From the NCBI RefSeq assembly GCF_000803265.1, contig NW_014575407.1, positions 62,001-126,000 on the forward strand: DNA of 64,000 bases, given 5' to 3'. Positions 8,744 to 16,347 of this stretch are shown here, one piece after another; within the stretch, counting starts at the first letter, position 1; each line of letters opens with the position of its first letter. A program made the translations under genes and the position numbers. This DNA comes from Ordospora colligata OC4 (Eukaryota; Microsporidia; Ordosporidae). The notes below the pieces were generated by a model. That model ran no database searches and was not told where the DNA came from. It saw only the letters and a program-made list of their open reading frames with translations.

Positions 8744-10123
8744 CTAAAGCATTAGAGAGTCTCTCCAGTCATCGCAAAGCCCATCAAGATTCCTTTCTGC
8801 CCACTTCACAGACGTAAATGTGTCTACTGCATTCGAATTGATCTTATGCCTTTCAACACGCTCATCCATAGGCATTGTCAATGCATTGTGAATTGTGTCT
8901 GCTATTTCCTCAGTGTTCCACGGATTCATTTCAAGAGATGCAGGAAGCGTTGTTGCAGCACCAGCATACTCACTCAATACAAGAACGCCATTATTTTCAT
9001 TCTGACATGAAATGTATTCAAGAGCAACGAGATTCATCCCGTCTCTGAGTGATGTCACAAGCAGTACATCACTGACTGCATACAAAGCACATAACTCGTT
9101 TATGTCAACACTGTTGCTCAGGAAGTAGATGTGTGCAGTCTCAATAGAACCAAACATGCTATTCGTCTCTGAAACCAACTCATTCATTTTTGTGATGTAT
9201 GAAGAGTACTCTTTGACATTGGTTCTACTTGGCACGCCAACCTGCATAAAAACAACATTTCCAACAAACTCAGGATGCTTTGTAAGGAATCTCTGCAGTC
9301 CCTTTACTCTGTGTGGCATTCCTTTTATATAGTCAGTTCGGTCAACACCAAGAATAATCTGCTTACCTCTAAACTTTTCTTTGAGTTCTCCTATTCTCTG
9401 TATTGTTATTTGTTGTTGTAAAACACTTCTAAACATCTCTGGATCAATGCCTATTGGAATAGCGTCTATTCTACCCAGACATTCCACATCATTTTCAATG
9501 CACACGTCTCTGAAGTTGAGTGCATATTCAAATGAATGAAATGCAACGAGATCACTGTGCATTATTCCACTTGCTAACTGTCTCCTGTATTCAAGCGCTC
9601 TTATCATATCAGCCTTTGGAAATGCAGTGTGTAGGAAGAACATAATCTTGAATGTCTTTGTGGACATGGTTCTTAGCATTTCTGGAAGCAACATTAAATG
9701 GTAGTCATGCACCCATACAACATCGCCGTCTTCTACAATCTCGCATATCCTGCTGCTGAAGATCTTGTTATACTCAACATAGGCATTATAATTTGTCATT
9801 GAAAATGTTATATCGTCTTTGAACGAATGGAGCATTGGCCATAGAATGGCATTACAGAATCCGTTGTATGACTGATCATTCAGTTCAGGATCTATAAAGA
9901 TTGGGATTGAATGGAACCTGTCCCAGCAGTCCTTCTTAATGATTTCCTTTTCTTCTGAAGACAGATCTGCACCACTTATGTTTCCAATCCATTTGAACCT
10001 GATTTTATCATTTATGCTCTTGAGTCCCGTAACCAGTCCTCCACTTGCTTGCTTGTATTCAAATCCATCCTCTCCTCTCTTTACTGTCAGTGGCAAACGA
10101 TTACTTACAACCAGAAGCTTCAT
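8744..10123 (-). CDS. TPS1: trehalose-6-phosphate synthase
   Basis: A 459-residue GT20 enzyme joining UDP-glucose and glucose-6-phosphate to trehalose-6-phosphate. Family landmarks are all present: VVSNRLPLTV at the N-terminus, ASGGLVTGL, WVHDYHLMLLP (donor/acceptor site), GVDRTDYIKGMPHRVKG (phosphate-binding Arg and Lys) and LRDGMNLVALEYI. Length matches fungal Tps1. The ATG chosen gives the usual MKLLVVSNR start; the frame extends to an upstream TTG. The partner phosphatase is at 16348. Trehalose is the main spore sugar of microsporidia and its breakdown is thought to help drive germination. Confidence 0.96.
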   Translation of the reverse strand: MKLLVVSNRLPLTVKRGEDGFEYKQASGGLVTGLKSINDKIRFKWIGNISGADLSSEEKEIIKKDCWDRFHSIPIFIDPELNDQSYNGFCNAILWPMLHSFKDDITFSMTNYNAYVEYNKIFSSRICEIVEDGDVVWVHDYHLMLLPEMLRTMSTKTFKIMFFLHTAFPKADMIRALEYRRQLASGIMHSDLVAFHSFEYALNFRDVCIENDVECLGRIDAIPIGIDPEMFRSVLQQQITIQRIGELKEKFRGKQIILGVDRTDYIKGMPHRVKGLQRFLTKHPEFVGNVVFMQVGVPSRTNVKEYSSYITKMNELVSETNSMFGSIETAHIYFLSNSVDINELCALYAVSDVLLVTSLRDGMNLVALEYISCQNENNGVLVLSEYAGAATTLPASLEMNPWNTEEIADTIHNALTMPMDERVERHKINSNAVDTFTSVKWAERNLDGLCDDWRDSLML

Positions 10124-10254
10124 GCCTTGTATTCCACGTGTTGTTTTATCATCATTCCAAAGTGCCTTATCCAATCATTTAAATCATTCACCAATCATAC
10201 TTACTTTGAGCACATCACATACATCAACATCCTGCAAATAAACACTTTAATTCA

Positions 10255-10812
10255 TTAAAACCAACTAAATGCCTTGAACTTTGCAAAACAGCTCCCTAAT
10301 GCTACAAACATTCTTTCTGTACCAAGTATGTACGTAAGCAGCAGCACTGCAATGTTTGACAGCACAAAGTTCATGTAGAAGAAAGTATTCAATACCTCCA
10401 TGCCTAAAAACGACGACATCGAGCACATCACATGGCTCACAAGTCCTAGCACCAGTAGGTTCGTTGCTCTTACATTCAATGATTTGAATATGTATGCACT
10501 GATAAAGTTAATGAACAGAACCAGCGACATAAATGCAAATCCCCTTTGTGCTTTCATTATCCTATACTTCATCCTTTCATTCTTGTTTATTTTTGTGATC
10601 GAGCGCCCAACCTCCAGCATAAATCCAAATCCTATTATTGCAAATGAAAACAAAAAGCAAAAAACACCTTTTGAATCAGACACACGCAAGAAAGATGCAT
10701 TTGCAATCATAGTCATAATTCGCTGAATAGCCTTCCCTTCCGACGCTGCCACTAGCATCCCAAGTGAAACCCATATGATTACCTGGCCAACAAGCAAATG
10801 TCCAAGCTGCAT
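10255..10812 (-). CDS. BAP31/Yet-like multipass ER membrane protein
   Basis: A 185-residue, very hydrophobic protein with five likely membrane segments. The stretch KYRIMKAQRGFAFMSLVLFI (about residues 83-102) resembles the BAP31/Yet family block with KLFRAQRN followed by a membrane helix. The preceding order (membrane segment, short polar loop, membrane segment) fits too. BAP31 proteins normally end in a cytosolic coiled coil. Here the C-terminal half is instead two further hydrophobic segments, so either the tail was replaced or the resemblance is superficial. CCCTGA directly precedes the ATG. It lies between TPS1 and EnP1, all on the minus strand. Confidence 0.5.
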   Translation of the reverse strand: MQLGHLLVGQVIIWVSLGMLVAASEGKAIQRIMTMIANASFLRVSDSKGVFCFLFSFAIIGFGFMLEVGRSITKINKNERMKYRIMKAQRGFAFMSLVLFINFISAYIFKSLNVRATNLLVLGLVSHVMCSMSSFLGMEVLNTFFYMNFVLSNIAVLLLTYILGTERMFVALGSCFAKFKAFSWF

Positions 10813-10876
10813 TCAGGGCATATACATTTACATACAAATCAACACACAAACTTTTACAGACTCTCTTTATTTACAA

Positions 10877-11914
10877 TCAATTGCAATCGATTGAAGCAAA
10901 TTCAACACCAAAGAGTCCATTCTTTTTCAACTCACGGAGCCTGTTACCTCTGATCTGTTTACCCAAGCGAATCTTCTCTTTCCTTCCATCTCCCTTGATT
11001 ATGACCTTGTAGGCCACACATGCATCGCCCTTAGGCACTACTACGAATATCTCGCACTTGTCATTGACGTACATGCACACCTTCATGCCATTAAATCTTG
11101 CCTCAATGCATTGCTTGAGTTTGTAAAGTTTCTTTGGGTTCTTCAGGCACCTGGGTAGAGGATCAATCTTGCATTTCTTGTTGTCCGTTCCCTTGATTTC
11201 TCCGTTCTTCGTGATCACGAATTTCTCAATCTTTTCCTTGTTGCTTTTTGAGGTCACATTGACAATGGTATCTCCTTTCCTGTGTAATGTCTTGATGTCA
11301 AACACATAGTCCTTCAAGCTCTCGGTGATTTCAAGCTTCCTGTTCGGGAACCTCCTGTATCCAGATGAGAATCCGCACTTCTCCTTCTTGACAGACACGA
11401 AGTCGTAGCACTTGACACCTGCCTCGCTGCATGAAGATTCTTCTTCACATCTGCGTGTCTTCTTGTCTTCAAAGCATGGATTCACACTGTTGTTATTTCC
11501 AGGGTTAACACGGATGACAGACCTTCCATTAGAAGTACCGACTATCTGTACTGCATTTCCTTGGGTACCTGCCATTGGGCACGGGCATTCACCAACACAC
11601 AGAATGTACTCTGCAGTGTTTCTGTCTGCTATGAATGGCGTGACTGAGCCTGCTGCTGCCTCAACAACAAATGGGATGACTTTCGTATATTCTCCATTCC
11701 ATCCAAAGACATATGCTCTCTGAATTCCAGTTGCTCTAAGGTATTCTCTTGTTGCAGGGAGATTCTCAGTAGTAAGCATGTATGGAAGTAAAGAGCGTTC
11801 CTCGGTGAACACAAGCCAGGGCTTGTCTTTAAATTCGCATCTAACCTTGATAGATGTGATTGTCATTGCACTGATTGCACTAACGCAAGCTATGAGTAAT
11901 CCGACGATCTTCAT
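10877..11914 (-). CDS. EnP1: EnP1-like endospore/spore-wall adhesin
   Basis: A 345-residue secreted protein. The signal peptide is MKIVGLLIACVSAISA. The mature part has 16 cysteines and a Lys-rich C-terminal half. Four heparin-binding-type XBBXBX motifs are readable: DKKTRR (150-155), VKKEKC (175-180), NKKCKI (245-250) and GRKEKI (310-315). EnP1 of Encephalitozoon is about this size, is cysteine-rich, sits in the endospore wall and binds host glycosaminoglycans through such motifs. From memory its chromosome I position, two genes beyond TPS1, is the same as here. The identification rests on size, composition, motifs and position rather than on an alignment. The frame opens upstream at a TTG; the ATG used starts at the signal peptide. 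Confidence 0.8.
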   Translation of the reverse strand: MKIVGLLIACVSAISAMTITSIKVRCEFKDKPWLVFTEERSLLPYMLTTENLPATREYLRATGIQRAYVFGWNGEYTKVIPFVVEAAAGSVTPFIADRNTAEYILCVGECPCPMAGTQGNAVQIVGTSNGRSVIRVNPGNNNSVNPCFEDKKTRRCEEESSCSEAGVKCYDFVSVKKEKCGFSSGYRRFPNRKLEITESLKDYVFDIKTLHRKGDTIVNVTSKSNKEKIEKFVITKNGEIKGTDNKKCKIDPLPRCLKNPKKLYKLKQCIEARFNGMKVCMYVNDKCEIFVVVPKGDACVAYKVIIKGDGRKEKIRLGKQIRGNRLRELKKNGLFGVEFASIDCN

Positions 11915-12471
11915 TGAAATTGTCTCGAGCCCTGAATATATATGTTTATGCAACGAAGAATGTTCTTTTAATGCATTCGTATTTCTGAATTTGATGTATG
12001 CATGATAGATTTAGAAGTGTTGTTGATGAGCAGATATATTACACTGATGAATTGATCAGTTCAGGTTTATATCAATACGTGCTGATATGGATGTAATTTG
12101 GTAGTTAAGTCAATTTGCACAATGGTGTGCATGTGAATAAGAAAATTTGGAATATACAAGGTACTGTTGAACAATAGTATTTGTAACAAGTAGATAATGC
12201 GATGCTTGCATAAATTCATGCATTTGTGTTATAGTAATATGTATTGTGTGTTATAGTAGCCAGTATACACTAATACGTACATTGAATATTTCATAATAAC
12301 CAAGATATAGCGATCATTATTGAATATTTCATAATAATGAGCATGTGGCATTATTGATCTTACTGATGCATAATCTGTATCTATGATTTAATTAACTGAT
12401 CGATCAAGGTATTTATCTCTTAATCATGTTCTATCAGATACAAATCAAGCAGAGCATCAATAACAGGGTGC
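11915..12471. other. 557-bp gene-free spacer with short direct repeats
   Basis: One of the two longest gene-free stretches here, lying between the divergent starts of EnP1 and the CCCH protein. It is very AT-rich, has no ORF of credible composition and shows no tRNA boxes. It holds an exact 18-bp duplication (12281-12298 and 12319-12336) and a shorter exact duplication of GTGTTATAGTA (12226-12236 and 12248-12258). It probably contains both promoters and 5' regions. Confidence 0.6.
12281..12336. repeat. 18-bp exact direct repeat, 38-bp period
   Basis: The sequence ATTGAATATTTCATAATA occurs exactly at 12281-12298 and again at 12319-12336, inside the EnP1/CCCH divergent spacer. It could be a duplicated regulatory site or slippage product. 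Nothing in the sequence distinguishes these. Confidence 0.85.
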
Positions 12472-13551
12472 ATGTATGAATTTGGAGGGAAAAACAGGGA
12501 GAGCCTGTGGCAGATTGAAACAAACAGCATCCAGATATCCGATCCTGACGTAGAGTTTCGGCACAAATGTAAGTGTATAAACAAGCGAACAGACCTTGCA
12601 CAATTGACTGATGTTTGTATGTGTTCTGTATATATCGATAAGCCAAGGCAACTAAGCAGAAGCACATATATTCAGTCTTCAGTAGTCTTGGTGAGTAAAA
12701 CCACAGAGCAGCAAACAAATAGTCACAACAAGAGACAAACATTCATAAACTTACGTGAATCAAATACTGATACGAATAACACATACACCAGCTCTACAAA
12801 AAGCACACACTATAACAAGAAATACCAACTATATAAGACAGAAATGTGCAGGAGTCATTCTGAAGTGGGTTACTGTAAATACGGAGACAAATGTCAGTTT
12901 GCACACAGCGAAGCTGAGCTAAGATATGTTCAAAGACATCCAAAGTACAAGACAGAAACGTGCAAGACATTCTGGGAGGAGGGCAGTTGTCCATATGGCA
13001 AAAGATGTTGTTTCATTCATGTTCCAAACATTTCACTCCATAATCCTAAAGATGTGCACAAAGGACATAAAAGACTAGGCAAGATTCTTGCACACACTTA
13101 TAATGACTCTTCAGAAGCAAATTCAGATAATTCCAGAAACACTGTTGTGTGCACAAAAATAAATGTATCTGAGACAACAGATAAGCTTCATTGTGATGAT
13201 TCTTGGATGCCTAATGATATTCTTAGACCTGCAGAGTCATCTAGCAATCCGAGTCTCTGTGCGCCAGCACAACGCCACGACTCATGCAACGAACGTCGTT
13301 TTCCAGGCTACTATAACTATTCATTTGATCCAATTGTTGATGAAGGCTGTAGTAGAGATGTAATGCTCAAAAGACCTTTTTGGAAAGAGTCCAGTCCATC
13401 AATATGGATGGATGAATGTATCGAGATGTTCTACCCGAACTGCGCTACCAAGAAAGTGCAAAACGGAGGGATTCTTGCACCAGGAGGAATTGTATGCAAG
13501 GCATTGAATAAGAAAGTGTCTCAGTTTGTGCTTGAACATCTGGGAATGTAA
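12472..13551 (+). CDS. TTP/Tis11-type tandem CCCH zinc-finger RNA-binding protein
   Basis: A 359-residue protein with two CCCH fingers at about residues 126-150 and 164-183. Each has the family lead-in YKTE(M/T)C. The spacings C-x8-C-x5-C-x3-H are those of tristetraprolin/Tis11/Cth2, which bind AU-rich elements in 3' UTRs and promote mRNA decay. The rest is low-complexity, Ser/Asn/Thr-rich and unconserved to my eye. The C-terminal [15 protein letters not shown] region may be a protein-binding patch. It would act with the CCR4-NOT deadenylase, of which a NOT-type subunit is encoded at 34258. ATG at 12472 is the first in frame. Confidence 0.85.
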   Translation: MYEFGGKNRESLWQIETNSIQISDPDVEFRHKCKCINKRTDLAQLTDVCMCSVYIDKPRQLSRSTYIQSSVVLVSKTTEQQTNSHNKRQTFINLRESNTDTNNTYTSSTKSTHYNKKYQLYKTEMCRSHSEVGYCKYGDKCQFAHSEAELRYVQRHPKYKTETCKTFWEEGSCPYGKRCCFIHVPNISLHNPKDVHKGHKRLGKILAHTYNDSSEANSDNSRNTVVCTKINVSETTDKLHCDDSWMPNDILRPAESSSNPSLCAPAQRHDSCNERRFPGYYNYSFDPIVDEGCSRDVMLKRPFWKESSPSIWMDECIEMFYPNCATKKVQNGGILAPGGIVCKALNKKVSQFVLEHLGM

Positions 13552-13712
13552 ATAAACATATTGAAACATGTATAATAAAATAATGGTGGGCGTGCATTTT
13601 AGAACATGCCTTTATCATTTCAATTGTCTTCCTAATCAGCTATTTCATTTAACTCTTAATGCTTAGCATAAATCTTAATGGTTGGCACAAAAGCAAACAA
13701 TTTTGAATCCCA

Positions 13713-14204
13713 ATGGAAATACTAAAGTTTGAGCCAGATACTGAAGGAATCAAATCTAGAAAGAATATCCAGCCATTTGGAGACTCCAGCAAGATACGTG
13801 TCATGAAGCATACCACAGCGCCAGCATTTGCATTATACACCACAGAAGTAGACTCAAGTGTAAAAGAAAACGACTTAGGTTCAGTGCCATACAAGCCTGT
13901 CATTGAAGCACCGACTGTATCAAATGCATACATACCGCCAACAATGAACCGCCAGGAGCCCTGCAGCGTAAAAATCTCGAATCTTCCATTGGACATGACT
14001 AGAGAGAGATTATACAGACTGATTGATGCTAATACAAATGTTTCATTCATGAGCCCAAATCTTGTTATGAACAAGGAGACAGGCGTATTCAGGGGATTTG
14101 CATTTGTAACAGTTGCATCGAAAGATGATGCAATGAATCTCATCAAAAACCTGAAAGGTGTATCTATTGATAGCCTGGGTTTATCAGCAGAGCTTGCGAA
14201 GTAG
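13713..14204 (+). CDS. TIF35: translation initiation factor eIF3 subunit g
   Basis: A 163-residue protein matching a reduced eIF3g, which binds eIF3i and the mRNA entry side of the 40S subunit. Its KSRKNIQPFG near residue 15 corresponds to the basic RRKNWKKFG block of eIF3g. AYIPP (about 74) corresponds to the KYVPP motif before the RRM. The C-terminal RRM has RNP2 VKISNLP, RNP1 GFAFVTV and the closing LGLSAELAK like eIF3g's WAK end. The zinc knuckle of animal eIF3g is missing. TCCCA directly precedes the ATG. Confidence 0.85.
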   Translation: MEILKFEPDTEGIKSRKNIQPFGDSSKIRVMKHTTAPAFALYTTEVDSSVKENDLGSVPYKPVIEAPTVSNAYIPPTMNRQEPCSVKISNLPLDMTRERLYRLIDANTNVSFMSPNLVMNKETGVFRGFAFVTVASKDDAMNLIKNLKGVSIDSLGLSAELAK

Positions 14205-14260
14205 AAAGTAAAAAAGCGTATCAACTTGCAAAATCGATTTATTTATAAATCACCAGATAC

Positions 14261-15283
14261 TTAGTGGACTGAAGAGGGAAACGGGTCTATTCTGCTTAGC
14301 ACCACTACCATCTTGGCAATTGATATGTATCCTTTGATCCGTCCCAAACTTATTAGATTGCTTATCAAGCATATCGTTTCCTTGAGATCAGAGTCTCCAA
14401 TTGCATTTGCAATCCACTGTATCTCAAGCTTATTGTCGCTTCCATGATCCATGTATGCTTGATGCATTAGGTTAGACAGACATATAAGCGGACAGTGTAT
14501 TGTGAGCACTCTGTAAATGGTATAATCCTGGATGTTAGCAAATGCTAAATCAATACCACTGTTTATGCTGGAATATGCACCTTTTTTTATTGAGCACGCC
14601 AACTCAAGCAGATATAAACAGTCAAACCTTTGGAGGTACTTGTACTTAGGGAATCTGCTAGTGAGTAAGGATGATACAAAATAAAATGGTGCAATTGTCT
14701 TTTGCCCTCTTCTATATGCAAATGCTATCTGAAACAGCGTATATGCTTCTTCAAACATTTCTGAGTATAGTGCAAACACTCCTTTATAGAAGTAAAACGT
14801 AAAGTATTCTCTGGTTTTCCTGACTGGTGGATTGATGTTTCTAAACACGTCTTCAGCAAGCTCAAGCTCTCCTGTATCTCTGTATGTTTCAAGAAGCATG
14901 TTTGTGATGTAAAAAAATGTACTGCTACAATCCTGCAACAGAGCCTTGTGCGAGATGTATAGCAATCTACTGATCTTCCTGATACCTGCAGGTACTCTCA
15001 GTTGGAATATTCCATAGAATATCGTCTTTGATATACAAGAAGCCCAATGCTCTTTTCCAAGGTGCTTTATTGTTCCATTACTAAGCTGTTCAAGTAGTCC
15101 ATATGCTTTCTCAACATGAATAGCGTGGTGCAGTTTGAGAAGAGCGCTGAACGGTTGTTTGACTTCATTTATTACTGAGCAGTCTATATCAGCAGGCCAT
15201 TGTCTGGATGTGTTAAACACCATTGAGATATACTTTGCGTCTTGGATATCAATTCTGGCGTTGAGTTCTGCAACCCAATCCAT
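14261..15283 (-). CDS. PCI-type protein of the PCID2/Thp1/Csn12 family
   Basis: A 340-residue, mostly helical protein. Around residues 150-215 the pattern FYFYKGVFALYSEMFEEA, then AFAYRRG, then a TPR-like run to KYLQRFDCLYLLELACSIKKG resembles PCID2/Thp1. This includes the family's 'G..AL....Y..A' and 'Y.....L..A...G' positions. The C-terminal ISNLISLGRIKGYISI fits a PCI winged helix. Thp1/PCID2 is the TREX-2 scaffold for mRNA export and Csn12 is its close relative. I cannot separate the two. GCCCTTGC precedes the ATG, and Rtt109 starts divergently 115 bp away. Confidence 0.65.
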   Translation of the reverse strand: MDWVAELNARIDIQDAKYISMVFNTSRQWPADIDCSVINEVKQPFSALLKLHHAIHVEKAYGLLEQLSNGTIKHLGKEHWASCISKTIFYGIFQLRVPAGIRKISRLLYISHKALLQDCSSTFFYITNMLLETYRDTGELELAEDVFRNINPPVRKTREYFTFYFYKGVFALYSEMFEEAYTLFQIAFAYRRGQKTIAPFYFVSSLLTSRFPKYKYLQRFDCLYLLELACSIKKGAYSSINSGIDLAFANIQDYTIYRVLTIHCPLICLSNLMHQAYMDHGSDNKLEIQWIANAIGDSDLKETICLISNLISLGRIKGYISIAKMVVVLSRIDPFPSSVH

Positions 15284-15398
15284 GCAAGGGCGTTCCTGGC
15301 TAGTTGATTTCGATTCATTCTTCTATTATAGAAATAGAATTGTTCATTTGCTTTATTGCTTCGTTAAATGAGCCAATCATTAGTTGAATATGCCCCAG

Positions 15399-16208
15399 AT
15401 GGATTCAGAGGTAAGAATGCGTATGGAAGATGCACAAGGCAGTTCAACACTTGGCGTTCATATTAGACGTGCAGGTGGAAAGTATGTCTGCCTGTTGATG
15501 AATCATGATACATTTCTTGTTGTTATTGTGTTGCAAATAGTAAAGGATCGTGTATATGTTGAGTGCATGGATTCTACAGGATATGAGCAAGGTCATGCGC
15601 GAAGATTCATGCTTTCGATTCTGAAGTGCATAAATCCCAGAATCACATCATGCTTTAGTTATCCAAAAAATGAATATGTATTTGGCAGCAGTTCATTGAA
15701 TAAAGACAAACGAGTTAGAATGCCTGAAGACTTGCTGAACTACTGGATTTCGATCTTTGAAGAGCATCATGGAAGTGTGCATGTGTGGTCAAATAATTAC
15801 GATAGAATTTCATATCCATTTGAGCATGAAGATGAACTTGTGTATTTTGAAGACGATCCAAAGCAAAAGATTTCAAGGCATTTGAACGGAAGCATTACAG
15901 AGATGTTTGATGCACTTCTATGCAGGACTGATTTTGTCAAAGGATCTCTTGTGTATGGGAATACAAAAGTATATAAGAAAAGTTGCATAAAACGGTGTTG
16001 TATCGCAGATATTGAGTCTATGATTGTTTCATTAAGGTCAATGGACTTCTCAACACTCGACAATGCAAGACAATCAACGAATGCATTCTTGCAGATGTAT
16101 GGACTGCAAACCGAATACTTCCAGAGCAACAAAGCAGCCAAACGACGAGTAACAAAACAAGAAGAATGCATTATGATTGATGTGAAGAATAAGCGATTGG
16201 TTAAGTGA
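15399..16208 (+). CDS. RTT109: Rtt109-type histone H3 acetyltransferase
   Basis: A 269-residue protein with the KAT11/Rtt109 fold pattern, the fungal enzyme acetylating H3K56 (and H3K9/K27) on new histones. The segment YVFGSSSLNKDKRVRMPEDL followed by LNYWISIFEEH matches the family's 'YLFP.S..N..KHVL...L..WW' block. YFEDDPKQK matches the catalytic DDPK element around the autoacetylated Lys of yeast Rtt109. ITEMFDALLCRTDFVKGSL matches 'FW..L..R.EF..G.L'. Yeast Rtt109 has 436 residues, so this is a compact form. The frame opens at a TTG; GCCCCAG directly precedes the ATG used, giving MDSEVR. Confidence 0.75.
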   Translation: MDSEVRMRMEDAQGSSTLGVHIRRAGGKYVCLLMNHDTFLVVIVLQIVKDRVYVECMDSTGYEQGHARRFMLSILKCINPRITSCFSYPKNEYVFGSSSLNKDKRVRMPEDLLNYWISIFEEHHGSVHVWSNNYDRISYPFEHEDELVYFEDDPKQKISRHLNGSITEMFDALLCRTDFVKGSLVYGNTKVYKKSCIKRCCIADIESMIVSLRSMDFSTLDNARQSTNAFLQMYGLQTEYFQSNKAAKRRVTKQEECIMIDVKNKRLVK

Positions 16209-16347
16209 TTGTGTTTCTGAAGCAGATGAATTGTTCAGAGCTGCCAAAACCATCAAGCAAATGATTAGCTACTGGATTGGTATGTGAGAATCCGATTTGT
16301 TAGAATGTATATTGCTGGGTATTTAGAGCATCTGGACACCTAAAGGA

